A program made the translations under genes and the position numbers. Source: Spirochaetales bacterium (GTDB lineage: Bacteria > Spirochaetota > Spirochaetia > DSM-27196 > Alkalispirochaetaceae). Taken from it: 64,000 bases of DNA. The notes beneath the pieces are model-generated. The model worked only from the letters and a program-made list of their open reading frames with translations, had not been told where the DNA came from and searched no databases. This document shows, piece after piece, positions 9,300 through 17,995 of this stretch (position 1 is the stretch's first letter; every line of letters begins with the position of its first letter). The stretch covers positions 1-64,000 of the forward strand of contig JANQHT010000059.1 in NCBI GenBank assembly GCA_028282545.1, in the 5' to 3' direction.

Positions 9300-9752
9300 A
9301 TGACGATGAACCGGATTGAAATCGAAACAAAAGCGTTTGGTCCTCTGACCGTTGAAGAGAAACAGGTATTCACCTTCCCCAGCGGTCTCTACGGGTTTGA
9401 ATCACAGAGACGATACGCGCTGTTCGACTCCCGGCAGCCGCCCTTCTATTGGCTTCAGAGCCTGGAAGAGGTGATGATCGCCTTTGTCGTGATCAACCCG
9501 TACATGATTCGTTCCAATTACGTACTGGATATTCCGGAGGCGGATATCGATACGATTGAACGGCCCCTGCCCGACGACCTGCTCGTCTTTTCGATCGTAA
9601 CCATCCCGGATGACCCGGCCGAGATCAGTTGCAACCTCCAGGGGCCACTCGTAATGAACCGTCTTCGCCGGCTGGGTGTCCAGTCGATTTCGCTGGATCC
9701 ACGGTGGAAGACGAAGCATTTTATCCTCGATGAGAACCGCGCCCGGGTGTAG
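9300..9752 (+). CDS. fliW: Flagellar assembly factor FliW (CsrA antagonist)
   Basis: About 150 residues matching FliW along its length: [20 protein letters not shown] near the start, FPSGLYGFE, then ILDENRARV at the end. In Bacillus and related systems FliW binds either free flagellin or CsrA, and so couples flagellin secretion to flagellin translation. Possible starts are GTG 9297, ATG 9300 and ATG 9306; none has a clear Shine-Dalgarno site, and all lie within 12 bases of the flgL stop, which suggests coupled translation. csrA follows 2 bases after the stop. Confidence 0.93.
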   Translation: MTMNRIEIETKAFGPLTVEEKQVFTFPSGLYGFESQRRYALFDSRQPPFYWLQSLEEVMIAFVVINPYMIRSNYVLDIPEADIDTIERPLPDDLLVFSIVTIPDDPAEISCNLQGPLVMNRLRRLGVQSISLDPRWKTKHFILDENRARV

Positions 9753-9754
9753 CG

Positions 9755-9994
9755 ATGCTCATTCTCACCCGCAAAGTGAACGAACGAGTCGTGATCGGCG
9801 ACGACATCGAAGTCTCGGTTGTCGAAATTCGGGGTGATCAGGTGAAACTGGGAATCGTCGCACCACGAACGGTCAAGGTCTATCGCCAGGAGGTCTACCA
9901 GGCGATCCAGGAGGAGAACCGGCGTGCCGCCGCGTCGGCCGCGGCGGAGCTTCCCAGGATTGAAGGTATCTCGCCCCCCGACGAATCATCGTAG
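9755..9994 (+). CDS. csrA: Carbon storage regulator, RNA-binding
   Basis: 79 residues beginning [20 protein letters not shown], the CsrA signature, with the RNA-contacting [15 protein letters not shown] segment. It has an Ala/Pro-rich tail beyond the usual 60-65 residues. CsrA dimers bind ANGGA motifs in mRNA leaders, commonly covering the ribosome-binding site. The gene starts 2 bases after fliW and has no ribosome-binding site of its own, so the antagonist and its target are probably made in a coupled ratio. Exact CsrA-type sites lie in both flaB leaders (15631-15640, 16706-16715 and 16727-16742). Confidence 0.96.
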   Translation: MLILTRKVNERVVIGDDIEVSVVEIRGDQVKLGIVAPRTVKVYRQEVYQAIQEENRRAAASAAAELPRIEGISPPDESS

Positions 9995-10717
9995 TCGCCC
10001 CGTTTCGTCGGAGTCAAAACGGATCCGCCGTTTTGAGACGCCGATGTCTCCTTCCCGGAGATAAAAGGGACCTCCGTCGGCGTCTTCCCATCGGTGCTCC
10101 CGGCACGCCGCGATAGCACTCGCAGCCAACCCCTGGATCACGTCCAATCGCTCATCCCGGGCGACATCGAGCCCGTGTTCCTCGTGCAGTCTTCGTGCCA
10201 GTTGGGCCGCGCCGGGACCGGACAGCACAATCCGTTCATTGTGCCCCACCATCTCCGCCACGTCCGCCACGGAGGCGTCACGGTCGGCACCGCGGCGGCG
10301 GAGCTCGCCCTTGTCGATCGCGAAAACCGCCGTGTAGAAGCGGCCTTTGCGTGCGTCAAGGGAGACCAACTGTTCCTCACCGGCCTCGCCGGAGCCGGCG
10401 AGAGACCGGGCGATTATCTCCGTCGTAGAGAGGGCCGCCACGGGAACGTTCCACGCCAGGGAGATGCCCTTGGCCGTGGCCGCACCGATCCGAAGACCCG
10501 TGAAGCTGCCCGGGCCCGCAACGTACGCCACCGCCTGGAGGTCACGAAACGGTACGGAGGCGCGCGTCATGAGCGCTTTTAGGGCCGGGGTGAGGTGCTC
10601 CGTGTGCTGCGTACGGGCGGATGTGGAAGTCTGTGATGTGGAAGCGACGACCGTTCCGTCCCGTACGAGCACCGCTGTGAGCGTCCTTCCGGAAGTATCC
10701 CAGGCGAGGACGTTCAC
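9986..10717 (-). CDS. tsaB: tRNA threonylcarbamoyladenosine biosynthesis protein TsaB
   Basis: 243 residues of the ASKHA fold. It begins [18 protein letters not shown] and has the family motif [20 protein letters not shown] with [10 protein letters not shown]. TsaB is the inactive partner that scaffolds TsaD and TsaE for t6A37 formation in ANN-decoding tRNAs. I chose GTG 10717 because AGGAG lies 7 bases upstream and it overlaps the tsaE stop in a GTGA, a typical coupled pair. Its last 9 bases overlap the convergent end of csrA. Confidence 0.92.
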   Translation of the reverse strand: MNVLAWDTSGRTLTAVLVRDGTVVASTSQTSTSARTQHTEHLTPALKALMTRASVPFRDLQAVAYVAGPGSFTGLRIGAATAKGISLAWNVPVAALSTTEIIARSLAGSGEAGEEQLVSLDARKGRFYTAVFAIDKGELRRRGADRDASVADVAEMVGHNERIVLSGPGAAQLARRLHEEHGLDVARDERLDVIQGLAASAIAACREHRWEDADGGPFYLREGDIGVSKRRIRFDSDETGRLR

Positions 10718-11154
10718 GGGCGATGCTCCTCGATCGATATTGACCGTTCGGTAGCGGAAACGATGCCGATGGATACGGCCACCGATGCTTCCTGGGCGAG
10801 ATAGGGAGCGCGGTCGGGCCACTCCACCACCGTGACGGCACCGTCCTGGAGCGCCGCGAGATCGAGCAGTTCCACGTCGGCTGCATCGCGCAGGCGATAG
10901 AGATCGACGTGATTCACCGGAACGCGACCATCGTACTCGAGTACGATCGCGTAGGTTGGACTCGTAACGATCTCGTCCACACCGAGTGCGGCGATCAGCG
11001 CCTGGGCAAAAACCGTTTTTCCGGCGCCGATCGGCCCTGAAAGCGTGACTACGTCGTTTGCGGTAAGAGAGACGGCCAAGTCCCGTGCGACGCTCCGTGT
11101 TTCATCTTCGCTTCGCGTACGGAGGGACCGGACGCGTTCAGGGGAGTTCGCCAA
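10714..11154 (-). CDS. tsaE: tRNA threonylcarbamoyladenosine biosynthesis ATPase TsaE
   Basis: About 146 residues. The P-loop SGPIGAGKTVFAQALIAALG is followed by TSPTYAIVLEY and the diagnostic NHVDLYRLRDAADVELLDL. TsaE hydrolyses ATP within the TsaBDE complex to regenerate the t6A enzyme. The start is uncertain: I prefer TTG 11154, with AGGGA about 9 bases upstream, which gives the normal family length and overlaps the previous gene by 17 bases. The frame remains open further upstream, but that sequence is not family-like. Confidence 0.9.
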   Translation of the reverse strand: MANSPERVRSLRTRSEDETRSVARDLAVSLTANDVVTLSGPIGAGKTVFAQALIAALGVDEIVTSPTYAIVLEYDGRVPVNHVDLYRLRDAADVELLDLAALQDGAVTVVEWPDRAPYLAQEASVAVSIGIVSATERSISIEEHRP

Positions 11155-11398
11155 CGCGGTCGAGTTCCCTGATCGCCGCGGCGAGTTTCTCCGAGGCGGG
11201 TACGACGGGAAACGGCGGCGTGTCCAGGAATCGGACATTGACGTCCACATGGCCCAGAGCGGTCAGTTCCAGCGAAAACTCGATCGGATCCGTGTAGGTC
11301 TGTACACCCACCTGCGTCCGAGCCACGGCTCGATAGGCACGCCGGTAGTGGACTGCCAAGTCCTGGCGTTCGATCTCGGAGATGGCGACGATTTTCAT
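11138..11398 (-). CDS. Small protein of unknown function
   Basis: 86 residues beginning MKIVAISEIERQDLAVHYRR and ending in an amphipathic segment (PASEKLAAAIRELDRVGELP). No recognised domain, signal or membrane segment. It lies between an unknown motility-associated gene and tsaE, overlaps tsaE by 17 bases and is therefore probably translated. The pattern of a short beta-rich middle (FSLELTALGHVDVNVRFLD) suggests a small alpha/beta fold, but no function can be inferred. Confidence 0.6.
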   Translation of the reverse strand: MKIVAISEIERQDLAVHYRRAYRAVARTQVGVQTYTDPIEFSLELTALGHVDVNVRFLDTPPFPVVPASEKLAAAIRELDRVGELP

Positions 11399-11419
11399 CC
11401 GGGACCATTCTATTTTAGG

Positions 11420-12274
11420 TCATTCGTCACGTTCAAGGTGGTCGAGGAGGGCGCCCATGCGGGGAACGATCTCGTACTCGAGCAGGTCCCCTAAAAGAAC
11501 AAAATCCTCCCGGCCGAATGCGTCCACCGCTTCGCCAAGCGTCGCGTTGATCCCGGCGACGAAGGCGTCCATCGTCTGACCATCAACGTTTGCTTCCGCC
11601 ATGTCGGGGCTGATCTCCAAGAGGAGCGGCAGGATACGCAGGATTTTTCCCGCCAGTTCGGTGAAGGTGGTGATTGCCGCCATGGCGGATGCGTCCTCAC
11701 CGGACTGGAGTTGGGTCGGTACCGATTCGACCGCGGCGAGGGCTCCGCGCAGGGCTGTCGCCGTGGCGCGCGCCTCCCGTTCCGGCTCGAGGAGTTCTCG
11801 CTGCCGCTCTTCAAGGATCGCCAGGAGCGGGGCTACCACCGAGATCGCCCGTTCGCCGTTTTCCACGGTTACACCGTCCAGAGCGGCGCTCAGGGCGTCT
11901 CCCGCGGACGGTGCGTACCGGGGCAGGCTCTGCGCCACGTATGAGTATTCCGCCAGGACGTCCGCCAATTGTGCATCGCTCCCGCTCTGCAGGACGCGAC
12001 GGAGTAGATCGAGGTACTGGTAGATCGTTTCGATCTCGTGTACCTCGTCCTCGCGCAGGCTTCGGGCGGTAATGGAAAAGGTCTCCACCCCGACGATCGG
12101 TGCGCCGTGCCAGGAGGTGTCGTCCGAGAACTGGGACGCGCCGTCGATCGAAACGGTATCTACCACGTGACCGTTTCCTCGTAACCAGCGGTCGAGTTCG
12201 GTAAACACTTCACCTAGGGTCGATTCGTTTTCGAGGGTAAAGTCGATACGGACGTCGTTCACGAGAATGTCCAC
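11420..12274 (-). CDS. Unknown protein encoded downstream of fliD
   Basis: 284 residues, acidic. The N-terminal 60 or so residues (MDILVNDVRIDFTLENESTL) look like a small beta-rich domain. The rest is predicted helical, with long stretches such as LLAILEERQRELLEPEREAR. It has no signal peptide or membrane segment. It begins 8 bases after the fliD stop in the same direction, so a role in motility or in fliD export is suggested by position only. It is not a FliS homologue by length or pattern. Confidence 0.65.
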   Translation of the reverse strand: MDILVNDVRIDFTLENESTLGEVFTELDRWLRGNGHVVDTVSIDGASQFSDDTSWHGAPIVGVETFSITARSLREDEVHEIETIYQYLDLLRRVLQSGSDAQLADVLAEYSYVAQSLPRYAPSAGDALSAALDGVTVENGERAISVVAPLLAILEERQRELLEPEREARATATALRGALAAVESVPTQLQSGEDASAMAAITTFTELAGKILRILPLLLEISPDMAEANVDGQTMDAFVAGINATLGEAVDAFGREDFVLLGDLLEYEIVPRMGALLDHLERDE

Positions 12275-12282
12275 GATGGTTC

Positions 12283-14247
12283 CTACCGTTCGTTCCGGGT
12301 GTTGAGGTTGTCGAAGGTATTGGCGTTGTCCTGCATCTGTTGCATGGCCCCCTCCATCCGGCCGAACTCGCTCCGGTAGCGCGCTTCGGTATCGACCAGA
12401 CGATCATTGTAACGCACAATGCGATCTTCCGCCTGGCTGATACGCGTATCCAGGCTGTCGGTGCGGCTGGAGACGATTCCGCCGGTCTGAACGTAGGGTG
12501 CGGAGAACTGCTCAACGGAGAAGGCAACGCCGGAGTCGACAATCAGGTCTCCGTCGGTGTCTTGACCGAAGAGTTCAGCGATCGCGGGATAGTTGGTTTC
12601 CAGCGCCGTGTCCAGCGTCTCCTCGTCGATCTCGATATACCCCCGCAGGCGCGTTGCATCGAAGCCGCCACCGCTGCCGGAGGCATTCGTGGAGATTCCA
12701 ATTTGCGCCAGGAGCTGGACTGCGGGGCCCGCGCTGGTGGGGTAGGGATTCATCATGATCGTCTGCAGGCGGCTTTTGAGCTGGTTGAGACTGCTGTCGC
12801 CCTGAAACAGACCGAGCCGCTCCGTGTACTGCTCCCGTTCGTCATCCGTGAAGTACTCGATCTCGTCAATGAGCTGGCCGTCGGTCCGGGTGTAGATGTT
12901 CACGTCCCGGACCACCTGGTTGTAGTAGCCCACGAACTCGATGATTGCATCTTTGGTTGACTCCCGGTCCGGGGCAACGTTGATTTCGACTTCATCCTCC
13001 GACGGTCGTACGAGCGTGACGGTGACGCCGGGAACAAGGTCGTCGATCGTGTTTGTGGGACGAACGATTTCGATACCGCTGAATCGCATCCGCGCATCGC
13101 GAGCCGTGTCGATCGCATTGAGCGGAACGGTGTCGCCACGGACGGATGGATCCGATATGCGAAGGTTCTTGACCTCTACAACGCGGTGCGTGTTCCGGTT
13201 CCGTAGGGCGAACCCATCCACACGATCACCGAGCGTGCTCGCATCGACGCGGACGGTTCGAAAGTCGGTGCCCGGCGTGATGTCGGGAAGGGGACGATCG
13301 GAGCCGCCGACCGTCGCAAAAAGAACGGTATTGTCTTGAACGTAGGGCGGTGGTTCCACACGTTCCGGTTCCGGGAGGTCCAGCGGGGCGGGGATGTTCC
13401 TGATAGTGATACCTTCGAAGGTCATCGTGCCCGGATCCGGTGTGTCAGGTCCCGGTGGAAGGGGCGGTGGGACAAACTCCTCCCGCTCCAGTTCGATCAC
13501 GCGAACGTCGTAGGTAAGCTCCATGCCGCGCTCGATCGCGAAGGGCCCCTCCAACGCTATGGGAAGGGTTTCACCCGGTTGAACGGTGACCGGATCGGCG
13601 CCGACCGGTTGCGTCTGCCTGTCCGACGTTTCGCCGATCACGCCGAGGGCTACTGCAAGGGGGCGCGCGTCGCCCTCGAAGAGCAGTGCGTTCCCGGCCC
13701 CCTCCCGGGTGGACTCAAAGAGGATGACCCTCGTGTCGGCTGTGTTCGGAATGACCGTCGTCTCAACGAGGTCGCCGGCGCGCCGGTTGATCGCCTCTGA
13801 GAAGTTTTCCAGTGAACCGCCGGAGTAGCGAACGGTCACGTCCTCTTCACCTACACGGAACGTGTACCGGCCCTCCGGTACTCGATACTCCTTGTCGACC
13901 GGCGACGACGCGAACCTGTCGCGTCCGGCGGTTTCCAGGACCTCCAGGCGCGTGATTCCCTCCCGGGCCTGTCGCGTCGCGGTGGCGGTAACGGCGGCAG
14001 TGTCGCTACTCTCTGCTATTCGTTCACGGAAGGGGCTTTCGAAGCCGTAGAGCGAACGGGAGGTATCGCGAAGCGCCGAGAGAACGCGACCCATTGACTG
14101 CCACGTCTCTTTCTGCGTCTTGTATTCATCGACTTGTGCTTCGATGCGCTCAACCGGTATCCGCTCGATAGCCATCAGATCCTCGACCATCTTGTCGGTG
14201 TCGAGGTTTCTGTTCGTCGAGATACCGGGAATTATGATGTCCGACAC
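12283..14247 (-). CDS. fliD: Flagellar filament cap protein (hook-associated protein 2)
   Basis: 654 residues. The N-terminal FliD domain (IPGISTNRNLDTDKMVEDLM, then IERIPVERIEAQVDEYK) and the C-terminal coiled coil (RTDSLDTRISQAEDRIVRYN, then EGAMQQMQDNANTFDNL) are both clear. FliD caps the growing filament and folds exported flagellin. The protein is longer than the E. coli one (468 residues) because of a large central insert, as in other spirochaetes. flaG lies 38 bases upstream; the unknown 284-residue gene follows 8 bases downstream. Confidence 0.94.
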   Translation of the reverse strand: MSDIIIPGISTNRNLDTDKMVEDLMAIERIPVERIEAQVDEYKTQKETWQSMGRVLSALRDTSRSLYGFESPFRERIAESSDTAAVTATATRQAREGITRLEVLETAGRDRFASSPVDKEYRVPEGRYTFRVGEEDVTVRYSGGSLENFSEAINRRAGDLVETTVIPNTADTRVILFESTREGAGNALLFEGDARPLAVALGVIGETSDRQTQPVGADPVTVQPGETLPIALEGPFAIERGMELTYDVRVIELEREEFVPPPLPPGPDTPDPGTMTFEGITIRNIPAPLDLPEPERVEPPPYVQDNTVLFATVGGSDRPLPDITPGTDFRTVRVDASTLGDRVDGFALRNRNTHRVVEVKNLRISDPSVRGDTVPLNAIDTARDARMRFSGIEIVRPTNTIDDLVPGVTVTLVRPSEDEVEINVAPDRESTKDAIIEFVGYYNQVVRDVNIYTRTDGQLIDEIEYFTDDEREQYTERLGLFQGDSSLNQLKSRLQTIMMNPYPTSAGPAVQLLAQIGISTNASGSGGGFDATRLRGYIEIDEETLDTALETNYPAIAELFGQDTDGDLIVDSGVAFSVEQFSAPYVQTGGIVSSRTDSLDTRISQAEDRIVRYNDRLVDTEARYRSEFGRMEGAMQQMQDNANTFDNLNTRNER

Positions 14248-14285
14248 GAACCCCTCCCAGGTTCAACGCCGCTTCGACCGATTGC

Positions 14286-14657
14286 CTACACGGTTTCGTC
14301 AATCAGCAGTCCGATCGCCTCCCGAATCCGCATGTGAACTCGCTGCAGCGCGTCGGGCGGCAGTTCCTTGATCACAGTATCGGTTTCACGATCGATCACC
14401 TTGACGATCACCTGGTTGAGCTCTTCGTTGTAGCTGAAACTGAGTTTGCGATTGAATACCTGCGAAACGCGTCGTAGTTCGTCTACCGCACGGTCCAGGT
14501 CTTTCTGAATTGCCACTTCCGCGGCGCGAGCGGCCGCATGGGTTCGAGCCTCGGATTGGGCCCGCGCGGTGGCTTCCATTTCCCGTACGTGCGCCGCCTG
14601 GGCGCGCCCTGCGTCAGGTCGGTGCGTGAGAAGCACCTGCGATATTTCCATCGACAT
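14286..14657 (-). CDS. flaG: FlaG-family flagellar protein
   Basis: 123 residues with the FlaG core in the C-terminal half: LSFSYNEELNQVIVKVIDRE followed by TDTVIKELPPDALQRVHMRI. FlaG proteins influence filament length in several bacteria; the mechanism is not settled. I chose ATG 14657 because GGAGGT lies 5 bases upstream; the longer frame has no ribosome-binding site. The N-terminal half is Ala/Glu/Arg-rich and probably helical. It lies between flaB and fliD, separated from flaB by two hairpins. Confidence 0.88.
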   Translation of the reverse strand: MSMEISQVLLTHRPDAGRAQAAHVREMEATARAQSEARTHAAARAAEVAIQKDLDRAVDELRRVSQVFNRKLSFSYNEELNQVIVKVIDRETDTVIKELPPDALQRVHMRIREAIGLLIDETV

Positions 14658-14697
14658 AGCGTACCTCCATGTACACGTCCTACAAACACAGTCCAAA

Positions 14698-14718
14698 GGG
14701 GAGCGCGCGCTGCTCCCC
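14698..14718 (-). terminator. Terminator-like hairpin after the first flaB gene
   Basis: GGGGAGC and GCTCCCC enclose a 7-base loop; on the minus strand the stem is followed by TTTGG. A second stem, GTGAGAG with CTCTCAC around a 15-base loop, lies between this and the flaB stop (14729-14757). Together they probably end or reduce flaB transcription before flaG-fliD, allowing flagellin to be made in excess over the cap. Confidence 0.58.
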
Positions 14719-14771
14719 CAAGGACCGGGTGAGAGACGACGTCCAGAAGCCTCTCACTCTGATAAACGGAT

Positions 14772-15626
14772 TTACGCCAGCAACTGCATGACCGTCTGGT
14801 TCTGGGCATTCGCCTGAGCCAGCATGGCACCGTTCGCCTGCGTAAGAATCTGGTTCTTCGTGAACTCGACCAGCTCGGAAGCCATGTCTACGTCCCGAAT
14901 CCGCGATTCCGCGGCCTGCAGATTCTCCGAAGCGATCGCAACGCCCTGTTGTGCCATCTCAAAGCGGTTTTGATACGCCCCCAGGTCTGCTCGCTGCTGT
15001 GATACGCGGCGAAGCGCACTGTCCAGCGTTCCAATTGCCTGGTTTGCAACGTTCGGGGTGGAAATGGAGATCATTCCCTGTTCACCCTGTGAGTCCTGCA
15101 ATCCAAGCGACTGCGCCGTCATCGTGCCGACGTACATCCTCTCGAGCTGGTCCATGTTTGCGCCAACCTGGAACTGCATCTCTATTTCCAGTCCATTGTC
15201 GCGGGCAAAAGCCCCGGTCATGATGTTCATGCCGTTGAACTGGGCATGCGATGCGATCCGGTTGATTTCATCTACCAGCTGCGAGACCTCGACCTGAATT
15301 TGCATTCGGTCTTCGGCGGTGTAGATGCCGTTTGCCGACTGTACGGCCAGCTCCCGGACGCGGTGCAGGATATCCTGCGTTTCCTGGAGGTACCCCTCCG
15401 TGGCCTGGATAAACGAAACGGCATTCTGAATGTTCCGATCCGCTTGGTTCAGACCGCGGATCTGACCCCGCAGTTTTTCCGATACGGCCAACCCGCTCGC
15501 GTCGTCTCCTGCCCGGTTGATCCTGAGCCCGGAGCTGAGCGCCTCGATGTTGCCCTGAGTTTCCGCGCCACGAACGCCAAGTTGCCGGTTTGCAAAGGTT
15601 GCGCTCGCGTTGTGATTGATAATCAT
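14772..15626 (-). CDS. flaB: Flagellin core protein, FlaB type (copy 1)
   Basis: 284 residues. It starts [20 protein letters not shown] and has the conserved N-terminal flagellin helix ([20 protein letters not shown]) and C-terminal helix ([20 protein letters not shown], then [20 protein letters not shown]), joined by a short central part. The size and lack of a signal peptide match spirochaete FlaB, which forms the core of the periplasmic filament and leaves through the flagellar export gate. ATG 15626 is preceded by AAGGAGGA. Its paralogue (15842-16699) is close in sequence. Both leaders carry a hairpin and a CsrA-type site. Confidence 0.96.
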   Translation of the reverse strand: MIINHNASATFANRQLGVRGAETQGNIEALSSGLRINRAGDDASGLAVSEKLRGQIRGLNQADRNIQNAVSFIQATEGYLQETQDILHRVRELAVQSANGIYTAEDRMQIQVEVSQLVDEINRIASHAQFNGMNIMTGAFARDNGLEIEMQFQVGANMDQLERMYVGTMTAQSLGLQDSQGEQGMISISTPNVANQAIGTLDSALRRVSQQRADLGAYQNRFEMAQQGVAIASENLQAAESRIRDVDMASELVEFTKNQILTQANGAMLAQANAQNQTVMQLLA

Positions 15627-15630
15627 GCGA

Positions 15631-15668
15631 TCCTCCTTGATTCTGGTGTTTCCGGCACTCATTGCCGG
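15631..15668 (-). promoter_or_regulatory. flaB copy 1 leader: hairpin plus CsrA-type site over the ribosome-binding site
   Basis: In the mRNA a 6-bp stem CCGGCA/TGCCGG with loop ATGAG (15668-15652) is followed by TCAAGGAGGA (15640-15631), which fits the CsrA consensus (A/U)CANGGANG(U/A) at all ten positions and includes the Shine-Dalgarno sequence. CsrA binding here would block flaB translation, as described for Bacillus hag. The hairpin loop itself lacks GGA, unlike in copy 2. Confidence 0.62.
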
Positions 15669-15733
15669 ACCCTCTCGGCGAAGGGGTGGGTGACCATGCT
15701 GCGCGCTGCCACCCAACCGTTGTCCCGCGCGTC

Positions 15734-15776
15734 AAAGGGATGTGCCCGACTCGTCCGTGAGCCGGGACATCCCTTT
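15734..15776 (-). terminator. Strong hairpin between the two flaB genes
   Basis: AAAGGGATGT and its exact complement ACATCCCTTT flank an inner CCCG/CGGG stem (one unpaired base on each side) and a 14-base loop. The outer A and T runs make it a terminator in either direction. It lies 66 bases after the stop of flaB copy 2 and upstream of copy 1, so the two flagellins are probably separate transcription units. Confidence 0.72.
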
Positions 15777-15841
15777 GCGTTCGCCGCTCAAAAAGGATCT
15801 ATTTCAAAGATCGATATTGTCGGTACGTTAAGCGTAATACG

Positions 15842-16699
15842 CTATCCCAACAATTGCAACACGGTCTGGTTCTTCACGTTCGCCTGCGCCAGCATGGCGT
15901 TGCTCGCCTGCACCAGAATCTGGTTCTTGGTGAACTCGACAACTTCGGCGGCCATGTCCACGTCACGGATGCGGCTTTCGGCGGCCTGAAGGTTCTCTGC
16001 GGCGATGTCGATACCGGCGGTCGCGAGCGATAGGCGGTTCTGGTAGGCGCCCAGGTCCGCGCGCTGCTTGTTCACACGTTTCAGCGCCAAGTCGACGATG
16101 CCGATCGCACGGTTGGCATTGTCGGGAGTGGAGATCGTCATGATCTCTTGGTCCGCCGCGCGCACACCGAGGGCCTGGGCGGTCATCGTTCCGACGTAGA
16201 GACGTTCGCGCTGATCCATGTTTGCGCCGATCTGCAGGTACATAGACGCGGTAACCGCGTTTTCCGATCCCTGTACGGCAAAACGTCCCGTGAGGATGTT
16301 CATGCCGTTGAACTGCGCGTGGGACGCGATCCGGTCAACCTCGTCTACCAACTGCGATACCTCTACCTGGATCTGCATCCGATCTTCGGCGGTGTAAATG
16401 CCGTTCGCCGACTGGATCGCAAGTTCCCGGAGGCGCTGCAGGATATCCTGCGTTTCCTGGAGGTACCCCTCCGTTGCCTGGATAAACGAGATACCGTCCG
16501 AAGCGTTCCGGGAGGCCTGCTGGAGCCCGCGGATCTGGCTTCGCATCTTTTCGCTGACTGCCAGACCGCTCGCATCGTCACCGGCTCGGTTGATTCGCAG
16601 TCCCGAACTCAGTTTTTGGATGTTCCCGTCAATGCTGCGGTTGTTCACGCCGTTGACGCGCTGGGCGAACATGGCGCTCAGGTTGTGGTTGATTATCAT
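15842..16699 (-). CDS. flaB: Flagellin core protein, FlaB type (copy 2)
   Basis: 285 residues beginning [20 protein letters not shown]. The terminal helices ([20 protein letters not shown] and [18 protein letters not shown]) are nearly identical to those of copy 1, while the middle and the first helix differ ([12 protein letters not shown] against GNIEALSSG). Spirochaete filaments commonly mix several FlaB proteins. ATG 16699 is preceded by AAGGAGGATTGAGG. The leader carries two CsrA-type sites. A TPR gene ends about 200 bases upstream. Confidence 0.96.
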   Translation of the reverse strand: MIINHNLSAMFAQRVNGVNNRSIDGNIQKLSSGLRINRAGDDASGLAVSEKMRSQIRGLQQASRNASDGISFIQATEGYLQETQDILQRLRELAIQSANGIYTAEDRMQIQVEVSQLVDEVDRIASHAQFNGMNILTGRFAVQGSENAVTASMYLQIGANMDQRERLYVGTMTAQALGVRAADQEIMTISTPDNANRAIGIVDLALKRVNKQRADLGAYQNRLSLATAGIDIAAENLQAAESRIRDVDMAAEVVEFTKNQILVQASNAMLAQANVKNQTVLQLLG

Positions 16700-16705
16700 C
16701 CTCAA

Positions 16706-16742
16706 TCCTCCTTGATGATGACGTTTCGGGCATCCTTGCCCG
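16706..16742 (-). promoter_or_regulatory. flaB copy 2 leader: two CsrA-type sites, one in a hairpin loop
   Basis: The mRNA forms CGGGCA-AGGA-TGCCCG (16742-16727), placing CAAGGATG, an exact match to the CANGGANG core, in the loop. Twelve bases later TCAAGGAGGA (16715-16706) covers the ribosome-binding site and matches the ten-base consensus. A loop site plus a site over the Shine-Dalgarno sequence is the arrangement known to allow a CsrA dimer to bridge. The remaining 16743-16900 shows no promoter I can defend. Confidence 0.68.
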
Positions 16743-16900
16743 CACTTTGTGGCTCTATTCCGGGATATACGCTCAAGGCGCAAGCCGGAATACCGATAAT
16801 CAGAGTAGGGAGGTTTATCCCCGCAACCGGCACAAACGGAGACACACCGAACCCTATTCAGAGTATCGGCAGGGGGAGGGGATTTCTTTACCGGCTTTTT

Positions 16901-17995
16901 CTATTCGTTTTTGAAGAACTGTTGGGCGATGGGATCGTCCGGCGCGAGTTCGCGGACGGCCTCGAAAAACCGCCGCGCACCTTCGGTATCGCCCTGTTTC
17001 AACGCCAGTACGCCCAGGTTGGACATCACCCGCGTGTCATCGGGGTCGCGTTGCAGTGCGGCCTCGAGGTGGCGTTTGCTTTCATCGAATGCGCCGAGTT
17101 CCATGGCGCATATTGCGAGTTCATTCAATGTATCCGCCGTGTCCCCGCCCAGTTCGAGCGATCGTTCGAATGCGTCCTGGCCCTCGGTGAAATGCCCCAG
17201 ACGCCGATGGCCCCACCCCAGGAGGAACCATCCTCGCCAGGAGTCGGGGTTTTCGTCGAGGAAACCGCGAATTTTCTTGATTCCTTCCCGTTCCTGCGAC
17301 GCCCGAATCAGGCTGAACGCCTCCTGGTAGAGACCGTCTGAGAGGCGTTGGGAATCGATCTCCCGGAGCAACGATCGCGCCCGGGACACCTTTCCCTCAT
17401 CGTCGCTCTCTTCCGTGAATGATTCGAGGAGGCGCCGCGCCCGATCGTATCGTTGCTCCTTGAGGAAGAAGAGTCCCGCGTTGAGATGAACCTCTCCCGG
17501 AACGTCGGCGTGAAGCAAGAGGTCATCGTAGATCTCGGTGGCGCGGTCGCGGCAAACCGCGGCGTGGTCGTCGTTCCCGACGCGTTCAAAGGCATCGGCG
17601 CGCTGTTCGTTCACCAGTGCCAAGTTCACCCGGGGGTGAATAAGGCCCGGCTCGAGGCCCGCCAGCGCGAGAAAGATCTCTTCCGCAACGGCGTATTCGC
17701 CGTTGCGGGCCTGGAGAATTCCGGTTTCGCTCAACTCTTCAACGATCTGCGGGCGGACGGCGCGAACGAACCGGCGATAGTAGTCCGAGTCCTCGTGGTT
17801 CGGTTCGTAGGCGAGGACCTTGAGCATTCCGGCGATGATCATCTCCCAGGACAGCTCATCGGGATCCCACGAAGCGGGATCTCCCGAGGTTTCCACGGGC
17901 AACAGGATCGACGGATCAATCGTCAGCCCTTCAACGTGGTGGTGAAATCCGTCCGGCACGGATATGTAGATAACTCGATCCAGGGGGCCGTTCAT
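16901..17995 (-). CDS. TPR-repeat protein in a motility cluster
   Basis: 364 residues. The N-terminus (DRVIYISVPDGFHHHVEGLT) is a short beta-rich region, followed by helices and at least three clear TPR units near the C-terminus: SWRGWFLLGWGHRRLGHFTE, then TLNELAICAMELGAFDESKR, then VMSNLGVLALKQGDTEGARR. TPR proteins are protein-binding scaffolds; the partner is unknown. The ATG overlaps the PilZ gene stop in an ATGA, so the two are probably translated together. No signal or membrane segment, so it is probably cytosolic. Confidence 0.85.
   Translation of the reverse strand: MNGPLDRVIYISVPDGFHHHVEGLTIDPSILLPVETSGDPASWDPDELSWEMIIAGMLKVLAYEPNHEDSDYYRRFVRAVRPQIVEELSETGILQARNGEYAVAEEIFLALAGLEPGLIHPRVNLALVNEQRADAFERVGNDDHAAVCRDRATEIYDDLLLHADVPGEVHLNAGLFFLKEQRYDRARRLLESFTEESDDEGKVSRARSLLREIDSQRLSDGLYQEAFSLIRASQEREGIKKIRGFLDENPDSWRGWFLLGWGHRRLGHFTEGQDAFERSLELGGDTADTLNELAICAMELGAFDESKRHLEAALQRDPDDTRVMSNLGVLALKQGDTEGARRFFEAVRELAPDDPIAQQFFKNE

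Noticed and set aside
16760-16860. CCGATAAT (plus strand) as a sigma28 promoter for flagellin
   Set aside because: It points away from both flaB genes and no gene starts downstream of it on that strand.
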